Shown: positions 33,286 through 44,801 of the stretch, piece after piece
Layout: each line of letters begins with the position of its first letter
Numbering within the stretch: position 1 is the stretch's first letter
From: Rhododendron vialii
Lineage: Eukaryota; Streptophyta; Magnoliopsida; Ericales; Ericaceae
DNA length: 64,000 nt
Direction of reading: 5' to 3'
Assembly (NCBI RefSeq): GCF_030253575.1
Contig: NC_080566.1
Location: 11,417,501 to 11,481,500, forward strand
Translations under genes and position numbers: made by a program
The notes under the pieces: model-generated
What the model was told of the DNA's origin: nothing
Database searches by the model: none
Seen by the model: only the letters and a program-made list of their open reading frames with translations

Positions 33286-33404
33286 GGGTGCGATCATACC
33301 AGCACTAATGCACCGGATCCCATCAGAACTCCGCAGTTAAGCGTGCTTGGGCGAGAGTAGTACTAGGATGGGTGACCCCCTGGGAAGTCCTCGTGTTGCA
33401 CCCC
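33286..33404 (+). rRNA. 5S rRNA: 5S rRNA, copy 83
   Basis: Consensus gene; D spacer, 408 bp. Confidence 0.97.
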
Positions 33405-33693
33405 TTTTTCGTTTTTGTACGAAATCCCTTCCCCGCCCCCCGTTCCCTTCTTTCATCCGGTCGCCGCAACTTCGGCTCATTCCGTCCGTATCTTCCCGGA
33501 GAGTTTTCGCAGCGATTTTTCGAGCTGCGAGCCAAAATAGCCCCCTTCAGCGGGCACTCTCGGCCGTAGCCATCCCTCCAACGGGATACGGGGTCCGGCC
33601 GGCGAGACGTGGCCAAGAAAGCCAGAGATAGAGCGAGCGGTGCCCGACGGGGCAGAAAAATGGACCAAAAGAATTGAAAGCGGAGTGCCTATC

Positions 33694-33812
33694 GGGTGCG
33701 ATCATACCAGCACTAATGCACCGGATCCCATCAGAACTCCGCAGTTAAGCGTGCTTGGGCGAGAGTAGTACTAGGATGGGTGACCCCCTGGGAAGTCCTC
33801 GTGTTGCACCCC
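33694..33812 (+). rRNA. 5S rRNA: 5S rRNA, copy 84
   Basis: Consensus gene; K spacer. Confidence 0.97.
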
Positions 33813-34100
33813 TTTTTCGTTTTTGTACGAAATCCCTTCCCCGCCCCCCGTTCCCTTCTTTCATCCGGTCGCCGCAACTTCGGCTCATGCCGTCCGTATC
33901 TTCCCGGAGAGTTTTCGCAGCGATTTTTCCAGCTTCGAGCCAAAATAGCCCCGTCAGCGGGCACGTTCGGCCGCAGCCATCCCTCCAACAAGATACGGGG
34001 TCCGGCCGGCGAGACGTGGCCAAGAAAGACAGAGATAGAGCGAGCGGTGCCCGACGGGGCCGAAAAATGGACCAAAAGAATTGAAAGCGGAGTGCCTATC

Positions 34101-34219
34101 GGGTGCGATCATACCAGCACTAATGCACCGGATCCCATCAGAACTCCGCAGTTAAGCGTGCTTGGGCGAGAGTAGTACTAGGATGGGTGACCCCCTGGGA
34201 AGTCCTCGTGTTGCACCCC
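34101..34219 (+). rRNA. 5S rRNA: 5S rRNA, copy 85
   Basis: Consensus gene; F spacer. Confidence 0.97.
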
Positions 34220-34507
34220 TTTTTCGTTTTTGTACGAAATCCCTTCCCCGCCCCCCGTTCCCTTCTTTCATCCGGTCGCCGCAACTTCGGCTCATGCCGT
34301 CCGTATCTTTCCGGAGAGTTTTCGCAGCGATTTTTCCAGCTTCGAGCCAAAATAGCCCCGTCAGCGGGCACGTTCGGCCGCAGCCATCCCTCCAACGGGA
34401 TACGGGGTCCGGCCGGCGAGACGTGGCCAAGAAAGACAGAGATAGAGGGAGCGGTGCCCGACGGGGCCGAAAAATGTACCAAAAGAATTGAAAGCGGAGT
34501 GCCTATC

Positions 34508-34626
34508 GGGTGCGATCATACCAGCACTAATGCACCGGATCCCATCAGAACTCCGCAGTTAAGCGTGCTTGGGCGAGAGTAGTACTAGGATGGGTGACCC
34601 CCTGGGAAGTCCTCGTGTTGCACCCC
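34508..34626 (+). rRNA. 5S rRNA: 5S rRNA, copy 86
   Basis: Consensus gene; T spacer. Confidence 0.97.
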
Positions 34627-34914
34627 TTTTTTGTTTTTGTACGAAATCTCTTCCCCGCCCCCCGTTCCCTTCTTTCATCCGGTCGCCGCAACTTCGGCTC
34701 ATGCCGTCCGTATCTTCCCGGAGAGTTTTCGCAGCGATTTTTCCAGCTTCGAGCCAAAATAGCCCCGTCAGCGGGCACGTTCGGCCGCAGCCATCCCTCC
34801 AACGGGATACGGGGTCCGGCCGGCGAGACGTGGCCAAGAAAGCCAGAGATAGAGGGAGCGGTGCCCGACGGGGCCGAAAAATGGACCAAAAGAATTGAAA
34901 GCGGAGTGCCTATC

Positions 34915-35033
34915 GGGTGCGATCATAACAGCACTAATGCACCGGATCCCATCAGAACTCCGCAGTTAAGCGTGCTTGGGCGAGAGTAGTACTAGGATGG
35001 GTGACCCCCTGGGAAGTCCTCGTGTTGCACCCC
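34915..35033 (+). rRNA. 5S rRNA: 5S rRNA, copy 87
   Basis: C14A; K spacer. Confidence 0.95.
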
Positions 35034-35321
35034 TTTTTCGTTTTTGTACGAAATCCCTTCCCCGCCCCCCGTTCCCTTCTTTCATCCGGTCGCCGCAACT
35101 TCGGCTCATGCCGTCCGTATCTTCCCGGAGAGTTTTCGCAGCGATTTTTCCAGCTTCGAGCCAAAATAGCCCCGTCAGCGGGCACGTTCGGCCGCAGCCA
35201 TCCCTCCAACAAGATACGGGGTCCGGCCGGCGAGACGTGGCCAAGAAAGACAGAGATAGAGCGAGCGGTGCCCGACGGGGCCGAAAAATGGACCAAAAGA
35301 ATTGAAAGCGGAGTGCCTATC

Positions 35322-35440
35322 GGGTGCGATCATACCAGCACTAATGCACCGGATCCCATCAGAACTCCGCAGTTAAGCGTGCTTGGGCGAGAGTAGTACT
35401 AGGATGGGTGACCCCCTGGGAAGTCCTCGTGTTGCACCCC
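35322..35440 (+). rRNA. 5S rRNA: 5S rRNA, copy 88
   Basis: Consensus gene; F spacer. Confidence 0.97.
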
Positions 35441-35728
35441 TTTTTCGTTTTTGTACGAAATCCCTTCCCCGCCCCCCGTTCCCTTCTTTCATCCGGTCGC
35501 CGCAACTTCGGCTCATGCCGTCCGTATCTTTCCGGAGAGTTTTCGCAGCGATTTTTCCAGCTTCGAGCCAAAATAGCCCCGTCAGCGGGCACGTTCGGCC
35601 GCAGCCATCCCTCCAACGGGATACGGGGTCCGGCCGGCGAGACGTGGCCAAGAAAGACAGAGATAGAGGGAGCGGTGCCCGACGGGGCCGAAAAATGTAC
35701 CAAAAGAATTGAAAGCGGAGTGCCTATC

Positions 35729-35847
35729 GGGTGCGATCATACCAGCACTAATGCACCGGATCCCATCAGAACTCCGCAGTTAAGCGTGCTTGGGCGAGAG
35801 TAGTACTAGGATGGGTGACCCCCTGGGAAGTCCTCGTGTTGCACCCC
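35729..35847 (+). rRNA. 5S rRNA: 5S rRNA, copy 89
   Basis: Consensus gene; T spacer. Confidence 0.97.
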
Positions 35848-36135
35848 TTTTTTGTTTTTGTACGAAATCTCTTCCCCGCCCCCCGTTCCCTTCTTTCATC
35901 CGGTCGCCGCAACTTCGGCTCATGCCGTCCGTATCTTCCCGGAGAGTTTTCGCAGCGATTTTTCCAGCTTCGAGCCAAAATAGCCCCGTCAGCGGGCACG
36001 TTCGGCCGCAGCCATCCCTCCAACGGGATACGGGGTCCGGCCGGCGAGACGTGGCCAAGAAAGCCAGAGATAGAGGGAGCGGTGCCCGACGGGGCCGAAA
36101 AATGGACCAAAAGAATTGAAAGCGGAGTGCCTATC

Positions 36136-36254
36136 GGGTGCGATCATAACAGCACTAATGCACCGGATCCCATCAGAACTCCGCAGTTAAGCGTGCTTGG
36201 GCGAGAGTAGTACTAGGATGGGTGACCCCCTGGGAAGTCCTCGTGTTGCACCCC
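36136..36254 (+). rRNA. 5S rRNA: 5S rRNA, copy 90
   Basis: C14A; N spacer. Confidence 0.95.
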
Positions 36255-36542
36255 TTTTTCGTTTTTGTACGAAATCCCTTCCCCGCCCCCCGTTCCCTTC
36301 TTTCATCCGGTCGCCGCAACTTCGGCTCATGCCGTCCGTATCTTCCCGGAGAGTTTTCGCAGCGATTTTTCCAGCTTCGAGCCAAAATAGCCCCGTCAGC
36401 GGGCACGTTCGGCCGCAGCCATCCCTCCAACGGGATACGGGGTCCGGCCGGCGAGACGTGGCCAAGAAAGCCAGAGATAGAGGGAGCGGTGCCCGACGGG
36501 GCCGAAAAATGGACCAAAAGAATTGAAAGCGGAGTGCCTATC

Positions 36543-36660
36543 GGGTGCGATCATAACAGCACTAATGCACCGGATCCCATCAGAACTCCGCAGTTAAGCG
36601 TGCTTGGGCGAGAGTAGTACTAGGATGGGTGACCCTTGGGAAGTCCTCGTGTTGCACCCC
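36543..36660 (+). rRNA. 5S rRNA: 5S rRNA, copy 91 (118 nt)
   Basis: Same C14A and damaged box C (GACCCTTGGG) as copy 79, inherited through the 4885 bp duplication; F spacer, 406 bp unit. Confidence 0.85.
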
Positions 36661-36948
36661 TTTTTCGTTTTTGTACGAAATCCCTTCCCCGCCCCCCGTT
36701 CCCTTCTTTCATCCGGTCGCCGCAACTTCGGCTCATGCCGTCCGTATCTTTCCGGAGAGTTTTCGCAGCGATTTTTCCAGCTTCGAGCCAAAATAGCCCC
36801 GTCAGCGGGCACGTTCGGCCGCAGCCATCCCTCCAACGGGATACGGGGTCCGGCCGGCGAGACGTGGCCAAGAAAGACAGAGATAGAGGGAGCGGTGCCC
36901 GACGGGGCAGAAAAATGTACCAAAAGAATTGAAAGCGGAGTGCCTATC

Positions 36949-37067
36949 GGGTGCGATCATACCAGCACTAATGCACCGGATCCCATCAGAACTCCGCAGT
37001 TAAGCGTGCTTGGGCGAGAGTAGTACTAGGATGGGTGACCCCCTGGGAAGTCCTCGTGTTGCACCCC
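36949..37067 (+). rRNA. 5S rRNA: 5S rRNA, copy 92
   Basis: Consensus gene; T spacer. Confidence 0.97.
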
Positions 37068-37355
37068 TTTTTTGTTTTTGTACGAAATCTCTTCCCCGCC
37101 CCCCGTTCCCTTCTTTCATCCGGTCGCCGCAACTTCGGCTCATGCCGTCCGTATCTTCCCGGAGAGTTTTCGCAGCGATTTTTCCAGCTTCGAGCCAAAA
37201 TAGCCCCGTCAGCGGGCACGTTCGGCCGCAGCCATCCCTCCAACGGGATACGGGGTCCGGCCGGCGAGACGTGGCCAAGAAAGCCAGAGATAGAGGGAGC
37301 GGTGCCCGACGGGGCAGAAAAATGGACCAAAAGAATTGAAAGCGGAGTGCCTATC

Positions 37356-37474
37356 GGGTGCGATCATAACAGCACTAATGCACCGGATCCCATCAGAACT
37401 CCGCAGTTAAGCGTGCTTGGGCGAGAGTAGTACTAGGATGGGTGACCCCCTGGGAAGTCCTCGTGTTGCACCCC
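37356..37474 (+). rRNA. 5S rRNA: 5S rRNA, copy 93
   Basis: C14A; N spacer. Confidence 0.95.
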
Positions 37475-37762
37475 TTTTTCGTTTTTGTACGAAATCCCTT
37501 CCCCGCCCCCCGTTCCCTTCTTTCATCCGGTCGCCGCAACTTCGGCTCATGCCGTCCGTATCTTCCCGGAGAGTTTTCGCAGCGATTTTTCCAGCTTCGA
37601 GCCAAAATAGCCCCGTCAGCGGGCACGTTCGGCCGCAGCCATCCCTCCAACGGGATACGGGGTCCGGCCGGCGAGACGTGGCCAAGAAAGCCAGAGATAG
37701 AGGGAGCGGTGCCCGACGGGGCCGAAAAATGGACCAAAAGAATTGAAAGCGGAGTGCCTATC

Positions 37763-37881
37763 GGGTGCGATCATAACAGCACTAATGCACCGGATCCCAT
37801 CAGAACTCCGCAGTTAAGCGTGCTTGGGCGAGAGTAGTACTAGGATGGGTGACCCCCTTGGAAGTCCTCGTGTTGCACCCC
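37763..37881 (+). rRNA. 5S rRNA: 5S rRNA, copy 94
   Basis: C14A and private G97T at the end of box C; F spacer. Confidence 0.92.
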
Positions 37882-38169
37882 TTTTTCGTTTTTGTACGAA
37901 ATCCCTTCCCCGCCCCCCGTTCCCTTCTTTCATCCGGTCGCCGCAACTTCGGCTCATGCCGTCCGTATCTTTCCGGAGAGTTTTCGCAGCGATTTTTCCA
38001 GCTTCGAGCCAAAATAGCCCCGTCAGCGGGCACGTTCGGCCGCAGCCATCCCTCCAACGGGATACGGGGTCCGGCCGGCGAGACGTGGCCAAGAAAGCCA
38101 GAGATAGAGGGAGCGGTGCCCGACGGGGCAGAAAAATGTACCAAAAGAATTGAAAGCGGAGTGCCTATC

Positions 38170-38288
38170 GGGTGCGATCATACCAGCACTAATGCACCGG
38201 ATCCCATCAGAACTCCGCAGTTAAGCGTGCTTGGGCGAGAGTAGTACTAGGATGGGTGACCCCCTGGGAAGTCCTCGTGTTGCACCCC
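38170..38288 (+). rRNA. 5S rRNA: 5S rRNA, copy 95
   Basis: Consensus gene; T spacer. Confidence 0.97.
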
Positions 38289-38576
38289 TTTTTTGTTTTT
38301 GTACGAAATCTCTTCCCCGCCCCCCGTTCCCTTCTTTCATCCGGTCGCCGCAACTTCGGCTCATGCCGTCCGTATCTTCCCGGAGAGTTTTCGCAGCGAT
38401 TTTTCCAGCTTCGAGCCAAAATAGCCCCGTCAGCGGGCACGTTCGGCCGCAGCCATCCCTCCAACGGGATACGGGGTCCGGCCGGCGAGACGTGGCCAAG
38501 AAAGCCAGAGATAGAGGGAGCGGTGCCCGACGGGGCCGAAAAATGGACCAAAAGAATTGAAAGCGGAGTGCCTATC

Positions 38577-38695
38577 GGGTGCGATCATACCAGCACTAAT
38601 GCACCGGATCCCATCAGAACTCCGCAGTTAAGCGTGCTTGGGCGAGAGTAGTACTAGGATGGGTGACCCCCTGGGAAGTCCTCGTGTTGCACCCC
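38577..38695 (+). rRNA. 5S rRNA: 5S rRNA, copy 96
   Basis: Consensus gene; first P spacer, the CCGGATC form reappearing in the late domain. Confidence 0.97.
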
Positions 38696-38983
38696 TTTTT
38701 CGTTTTTGTACGAAATCCCTTCCCCGCCCCCCGTTCCCTTCTTTCATCCGGTCGCCGCAACTTCGGCTCATGCCGTCCGGATCTTCCCGGAGAGTTTTCG
38801 CAGCGATTTTTCCAGCTGCGAGCCAAAATAGCCCCGTCAGCGGGCACGTTCGGCCGCAGCCATCCCTCCAACGGGATACGGGGTCCGGCCGGCGAGACGT
38901 GGCCAAGAAAGACAGAGATAGAGGGAGCGGTGCCCGACGGGGCAGAAAAATGGACCAAAAGAATTGAAAGCGGAGTGCCTATC

Positions 38984-39101
38984 GGGTGCGATCATAACAG
39001 CACTAATGCACCGGATCCCATCAGAACTCCGCAGTTAAGCGTGCTTGGGCGAGAGTAGTACTAGGATGGGTGACCCCCGGGAAGTCCTCGTGTTGCACCC
39101 C
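38984..39101 (+). rRNA. 5S rRNA: 5S rRNA, copy 97 (118 nt)
   Basis: C14A and loss of T96 in box C (GACCCCCGGG), shared with copy 142; N spacer, 406 bp unit. Possibly inactive. Confidence 0.85.
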
Positions 39102-39389
39102 TTTTTCGTTTTTGTACGAAATCCCTTCCCCGCCCCCCGTTCCCTTCTTTCATCCGGTCGCCGCAACTTCGGCTCATGCCGTCCGTATCTTCCCGGAGAG
39201 TTTTCGCAGCGATTTTTCCAGCTTCGAGCCAAAATAGCCCCGTCAGCGGGCACGTTCGGCCGCAGCCATCCCTCCAACGGGATACGGGGTCCGGCCGGCG
39301 AGACGTGGCCAAGAAAGCCAGAGATAGAGGGAGCGGTGCCCGACGGGGCAGAAAAATGGACCAAAAGAATTGAAAGCGGAGTGCCTATC

Positions 39390-39508
39390 GGGTGCGATCA
39401 TAACAGCACTAATGCACCGGATCCCATCAGAACTCCGCAGTTAAGCGTGCTTGGGCGAGAGTAGTACTAGGATGGGTGACCCCCTGGGAAGTCCTCGTGT
39501 TGCACCCC
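39390..39508 (+). rRNA. 5S rRNA: 5S rRNA, copy 98
   Basis: C14A; F spacer. Confidence 0.95.
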
Positions 39509-39796
39509 TTTTTCGTTTTTGTACGAAATCCCTTCCCCGCCCCCCGTTCCCTTCTTTCATCCGGTCGCCGCAACTTCGGCTCATGCCGTCCGTATCTTTC
39601 CGGAGAGTTTTCGCAGCGATTTTTCCAGCTTCGAGCCAAAATAGCCCCGTCAGCGGGCACGTTCGGCCGCAGCCATCCCTCCAACGGGATACGGGGTCCG
39701 GCCGGCGAGACGTGGCCAAGAAAGCCAGAGATAGAGGGAGCGGTGCCCGACGGGGCAGAAAAATGTACCAAAAGAATTGAAAGCGGAGTGCCTATC

Positions 39797-39914
39797 GGGT
39801 GCGATCATACCAGCACTAATGCACCGGATCCCATCAGAACTCGCAGTTAAGCGTGCTTGGGCGAGAGTAGTACTAGGATGGGTGACCCCCTGGGAAGTCC
39901 TCGTGTTGCACCCC
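39797..39914 (+). rRNA. 5S rRNA: 5S rRNA, copy 99 (118 nt)
   Basis: One C lost at +46/47 (AACTCGCAG), just before box A, shared with copy 144; F spacer, 406 bp unit. Confidence 0.87.
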
Positions 39915-40202
39915 TTTTTCGTTTTTGTACGAAATCCCTTCCCCGCCCCCCGTTCCCTTCTTTCATCCGGTCGCCGCAACTTCGGCTCATGCCGTCCGTA
40001 TCTTTCCGGAGAGTTTTCGCAGCGATTTTTCCAGCTTCGAGCCAAAATAGCCCCGTCAGCGGGCACGTTCGGCCGCAGCCATCCCTCCAACGGGATACGG
40101 GGTCCGGCCGGCGAGACGTGGCCAAGAAAGCCAGAGATAGAGGGAGCGGTGCCCGACGGGGCCGAAAAATGGACCAAAAGAATTGAAAGCGGAGTGCCTA
40201 TC

Positions 40203-40321
40203 GGGTGCGATCATACCAGCACTAATGCACCGGATCCCATCAGAACTCCGCAGTTAAGCGTGCTTGGGCGAGAGTAGTACTAGGATGGGTGACCCCCTGG
40301 GAAGTCCTCGTGTTGCACCCC
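40203..40321 (+). rRNA. 5S rRNA: 5S rRNA, copy 100
   Basis: Consensus gene; T1 spacer; first unit of the 3665 bp repeat. Confidence 0.97.
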
Positions 40322-40609
40322 TTTTTTGTTTTTGTACGAAATCCCTTCCCCGCCCCCCGTTCCCTTCTTTCATCCGGTCGCCGCAACTTCGGCTCATGCC
40401 GTCCGTATCTTCCCGGAGAGTTTTCGCAGCGATTTTTCCAGCTTCGAGCCAAAATAGCCCCGTCAGCGGGCACGTTCGGCCGCAGCCATCCCTCCAACGG
40501 GATACGGGGTCCGGCCGGCGAGACGTGGCCAAGAAAGCCAGAGATAGAGGGAGCGGTGCCCGACGGGGCCGAAAAATGGACCAAAAGAATTGAAAGCGGA
40601 GTGCCTATC

Positions 40610-40728
40610 GGGTGCGATCATAACAGCACTAATGCACCGGATCCCATCAGAACTCCGCAGTTAAGCGTGCTTGGGCGAGAGTAGTACTAGGATGGGTGAC
40701 CCCCTGGGAAGTCCTCGTGTTGCACCCC
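40610..40728 (+). rRNA. 5S rRNA: 5S rRNA, copy 101
   Basis: C14A; Dh spacer, 408 bp. Confidence 0.95.
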
Positions 40729-41017
40729 TTTTTCGTTTTTGTACGAAATCCCTTCCCCGCCCCCCGTTCCCTTCTTTCATCCGGTCGCCGCAACTTCGGC
40801 TCATGCCGTCCGTATCTTCCCGGAGAGTTTTCGCAGCGATTTTTCGAGCTGCGAGCCAAAATAGCCCCCTTCAGCGGGCACTCTCGGCCGCAGCCATCCC
40901 TCCAACGGGATACGGGGTCCGGCCGGCGAGACGTGGCCAAGAAAGCCAGAGATAGAGCGAGCAGTGCCCGACGGGGCAGAAAAATGGACCAAAAGAATTG
41001 AAAGCGGAGTGCCTATC

Positions 41018-41136
41018 GGGTGCGATCATACCAGCACTAATGCACCGGATCCCATCAGAACTCCGCAGTTAAGCGTGCTTGGGCGAGAGTAGTACTAGGA
41101 TGGGTGACCCCCTGGGAAGTCCTCGTGTTGCACCCC
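41018..41136 (+). rRNA. 5S rRNA: 5S rRNA, copy 102
   Basis: Consensus gene; D spacer with private GTAGCC and GGGGGAG. Confidence 0.97.
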
Positions 41137-41425
41137 TTTTTCGTTTTTGTACGAAATCCCTTCCCCGCCCCCCGTTCCCTTCTTTCATCCGGTCGCCGCA
41201 ACTTCGGCTCATTCCGTCCGTATCTTCCCGGAGAGTTTTCGCAGCGATTTTTCGAGCTGCGAGCCAAAATAGCCCCCTTCAGCGGGCACTCTCGGCCGTA
41301 GCCATCCCTCCAACGGGATACGGGGTCCGGCCGGCGAGACGTAGCCAAGAAAGCCAGAGATAGAGCGAGCGGTGCCCGACGGGGGAGAAAAATGGACCAA
41401 AAGAATTGAAAGCGGAGTGCCTATC

Positions 41426-41544
41426 GGGTGCGATCATACCAGCACTAATGCACCGGATCCCATCAGAACTCCGCAGTTAAGCGTGCTTGGGCGAGAGTAG
41501 TACTAGGATGGGTGACCCCCTGGGAAGTCCTCGTGTTGCACCCC
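41426..41544 (+). rRNA. 5S rRNA: 5S rRNA, copy 103
   Basis: Consensus gene; K spacer. Confidence 0.97.
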
Positions 41545-41832
41545 TTTTTCGTTTTTGTACGAAATCCCTTCCCCGCCCCCCGTTCCCTTCTTTCATCCGG
41601 TCGCCGCAACTTCGGCTCATGCCGTCCGTATCTTCCCGGAGAGTTTTCGCAGCGATTTTTCCAGCTTCGAGCCAAAATAGCCCCGTCAGCGGGCACGTTC
41701 GGCCGCAGCCATCCCTCCAACAAGATACGGGGTCCGGCCGGCGAGACGTGGCCAAGAAAGACAGAGATAGAGCGAGCGGTGCCCGACGGGGCCGAAAAAT
41801 GGACCAAAAGAATTGAAAGCGGAGTGCCTATC

Positions 41833-41951
41833 GGGTGCGATCATACCAGCACTAATGCACCGGATCCCATCAGAACTCCGCAGTTAAGCGTGCTTGGGCG
41901 AGAGTAGTACTAGGATGGGTGACCCCCTGGGAAGTCCTCGTGTTGCACCCC
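41833..41951 (+). rRNA. 5S rRNA: 5S rRNA, copy 104
   Basis: Consensus gene; F spacer. Confidence 0.97.
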
Positions 41952-42239
41952 TTTTTCGTTTTTGTACGAAATCCCTTCCCCGCCCCCCGTTCCCTTCTTT
42001 CATCCGGTCGCCGCAACTTCGGCTCATGCCGTCCGTATCTTTCCGGAGAGTTTTCGCAGCGATTTTTCCAGCTTCGAGCCAAAATAGCCCCGTCAGCGGG
42101 CACGTTCGGCCGCAGCCATCCCTCCAACGGGATACGGGGTCCGGCCGGCGAGACGTGGCCAAGAAAGACAGAGATAGAGGGAGCGGTGCCCGACGGGGCC
42201 GAAAAATGTACCAAAAGAATTGAAAGCGGAGTGCCTATC

Positions 42240-42358
42240 GGGTGCGATCATACCAGCACTAATGCACCGGATCCCATCAGAACTCCGCAGTTAAGCGTGC
42301 TTGGGCGAGAGTAGTACTAGGATGGGTGACCCCCTGGGAAGTCCTCGTGTTGCACCCC
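42240..42358 (+). rRNA. 5S rRNA: 5S rRNA, copy 105
   Basis: Consensus gene; T spacer. Confidence 0.97.
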
Positions 42359-42646
42359 TTTTTTGTTTTTGTACGAAATCTCTTCCCCGCCCCCCGTTCC
42401 CTTCTTTCATCCGGTCGCCGCAACTTCGGCTCATGCCGTCCGTATCTTCCCGGAGAGTTTTCGCAGCGATTTTTCCAGCTTCGAGCCAAAATAGCCCCGT
42501 CAGCGGGCACGTTCGGCCGCAGCCATCCCTCCAACGGGATACGGGGTCCGGCCGGCGAGACGTGGCCAAGAAAGCCAGAGATAGAGGGAGCGGTGCCCGA
42601 CGGGGCCGAAAAATGGACCAAAAGAATTGAAAGCGGAGTGCCTATC

Positions 42647-42765
42647 GGGTGCGATCATAACAGCACTAATGCACCGGATCCCATCAGAACTCCGCAGTTA
42701 AGCGTGCTTGGGCGAGAGTAGTACTAGGATGGGTGACCCCCTGGGAAGTCCTCGTGTTGCACCCC
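42647..42765 (+). rRNA. 5S rRNA: 5S rRNA, copy 106
   Basis: C14A; K spacer. Confidence 0.95.
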
Positions 42766-43053
42766 TTTTTCGTTTTTGTACGAAATCCCTTCCCCGCCCC
42801 CCGTTCCCTTCTTTCATCCGGTCGCCGCAACTTCGGCTCATGCCGTCCGTATCTTCCCGGAGAGTTTTCGCAGCGATTTTTCCAGCTTCGAGCCAAAATA
42901 GCCCCGTCAGCGGGCACGTTCGGCCGCAGCCATCCCTCCAACAAGATACGGGGTCCGGCCGGCGAGACGTGGCCAAGAAAGACAGAGATAGAGCGAGCGG
43001 TGCCCGACGGGGCCGAAAAATGGACCAAAAGAATTGAAAGCGGAGTGCCTATC

Positions 43054-43172
43054 GGGTGCGATCATACCAGCACTAATGCACCGGATCCCATCAGAACTCC
43101 GCAGTTAAGCGTGCTTGGGCGAGAGTAGTACTAGGATGGGTGACCCCCTGGGAAGTCCTCGTGTTGCACCCC
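43054..43172 (+). rRNA. 5S rRNA: 5S rRNA, copy 107
   Basis: Consensus gene; F spacer. Confidence 0.97.
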
Positions 43173-43460
43173 TTTTTCGTTTTTGTACGAAATCCCTTCC
43201 CCGCCCCCCGTTCCCTTCTTTCATCCGGTCGCCGCAACTTCGGCTCATGCCGTCCGTATCTTTCCGGAGAGTTTTCGCAGCGATTTTTCCAGCTTCGAGC
43301 CAAAATAGCCCCGTCAGCGGGCACGTTCGGCCGCAGCCATCCCTCCAACGGGATACGGGGTCCGGCCGGCGAGACGTGGCCAAGAAAGACAGAGATAGAG
43401 GGAGCGGTGCCCGACGGGGCCGAAAAATGTACCAAAAGAATTGAAAGCGGAGTGCCTATC

Positions 43461-43579
43461 GGGTGCGATCATACCAGCACTAATGCACCGGATCCCATCA
43501 GAACTCCGCAGTTAAGCGTGCTTGGGCGAGAGTAGTACTAGGATGGGTGACCCCCTGGGAAGTCCTCGTGTTGCACCCC
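43461..43579 (+). rRNA. 5S rRNA: 5S rRNA, copy 108
   Basis: Consensus gene; T spacer. Confidence 0.97.
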
Positions 43580-43867
43580 TTTTTTGTTTTTGTACGAAAT
43601 CTCTTCCCCGCCCCCCGTTCCCTTCTTTCATCCGGTCGCCGCAACTTCGGCTCATGCCGTCCGTATCTTCCCGGAGAGTTTTCGCAGCGATTTTTCCAGC
43701 TTCGAGCCAAAATAGCCCCGTCAGCGGGCACGTTCGGCCGCAGCCATCCCTCCAACGGGATACGGGGTCCGGCCGGCGAGACGTGGCCAAGAAAGCCAGA
43801 GATAGAGGGAGCGGTGCCCGACGGGGCCGAAAAATGGACCAAAAGAATTGAAAGCGGAGTGCCTATC

Positions 43868-43986
43868 GGGTGCGATCATACCAGCACTAATGCACCGGAT
43901 CCCATCAGAACTCCGCAGTTAAGCGTGCTTGGGCGAGAGTAGTACTAGGATGGGTGACCCCCTGGGAAGTCCTCGTGTTGCACCCC
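43868..43986 (+). rRNA. 5S rRNA: 5S rRNA, copy 109
   Basis: Consensus gene; T1 spacer; counterpart of copy 100. Confidence 0.97.
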
Positions 43987-44274
43987 TTTTTTGTTTTTGT
44001 ACGAAATCCCTTCCCCGCCCCCCGTTCCCTTCTTTCATCCGGTCGCCGCAACTTCGGCTCATGCCGTCCGTATCTTCCCGGAGAGTTTTCGCAGCGATTT
44101 TTCCAGCTTCGAGCCAAAATAGCCCCGTCAGCGGGCACGTTCGGCCGCAGCCATCCCTCCAACGGGATACGGGGTCCGGCCGGCGAGACGTGGCCAAGAA
44201 AGCCAGAGATAGAGGGAGCGGTGCCCGACGGGGCCGAAAAATGGACCAAAAGAATTGAAAGCGGAGTGCCTATC

Positions 44275-44393
44275 GGGTGCGATCATAACAGCACTAATGC
44301 ACCGGATCCCATCAGAACTCCGCAGTTAAGCGTGCTTGGGCGAGAGTAGTACTAGGATGGGTGACCCCCTGGGAAGTCCTCGTGTTGCACCCC
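44275..44393 (+). rRNA. 5S rRNA: 5S rRNA, copy 110
   Basis: C14A; Dh spacer, 408 bp. Confidence 0.95.
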
Positions 44394-44682
44394 TTTTTCG
44401 TTTTTGTACGAAATCCCTTCCCCGCCCCCCGTTCCCTTCTTTCATCCGGTCGCCGCAACTTCGGCTCATGCCGTCCGTATCTTCCCGGAGAGTTTTCGCA
44501 GCGATTTTTCGAGCTGCGAGCCAAAATAGCCCCCTTCAGCGGGCACTCTCGGCCGCAGCCATCCCTCCAACGGGATACGGGGTCCGGCCGGCGAGACGTG
44601 GCCAAGAAAGCCAGAGATAGAGCGAGCAGTGCCCGACGGGGCAGAAAAATGGACCAAAAGAATTGAAAGCGGAGTGCCTATC

Positions 44683-44801
44683 GGGTGCGATCATACCAGC
44701 ACTAATGCACCGGATCCCATCAGAACTCCGCAGTTAAGCGTGCTTGGGCGAGAGTAGTACTAGGATGGGTGACCCCCTGGGAAGTCCTCGTGTTGCACCC
44801 C
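44683..44801 (+). rRNA. 5S rRNA: 5S rRNA, copy 111
   Basis: Consensus gene; D spacer, 408 bp. Confidence 0.97.

Larger units (their letters stand above)
32064..36948 (+). repeat. Twelve-unit higher-order repeat, copy B (4885 bp)
   Basis: Units 80-91 repeat units 68-79 directly, including the one-base deletion in gene 91. I noticed only about four differences: CAACGAGAT in spacer 80, G99A in gene 81, GTGCTCGAC in spacer 82 and GGGGCAG in spacer 91. Confidence 0.92.
38984..39914 (+). repeat. Block shared with 57304-58234 (18320 bp apart), copy A
   Basis: Units 97, 98 and gene 99. It shares with the distant copy a lost T in box C of gene 97 and a lost C in gene 99, two independent one-base deletions in the same order and spacing. 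Confidence 0.85.
40203..43867 (+). repeat. Nine-unit higher-order repeat, copy 1 (3665 bp)
   Basis: Units 100-108, order T1, Dh, D, K, F, T, K, F, T. The same order is found inside the twelve-unit repeats (units 69-77 and 81-89), so this block derives from that region or from a common source. Spacer 102 has two private changes (GTAGCC, GGGGGAG). Confidence 0.9.

Noticed and set aside
39650-40177. Longer frame of 175 codons on the - strand, and the like at 57970-58497
   Set aside because: Both arise from the one-base deletion in genes 99 and 144, which joins two frames by chance.
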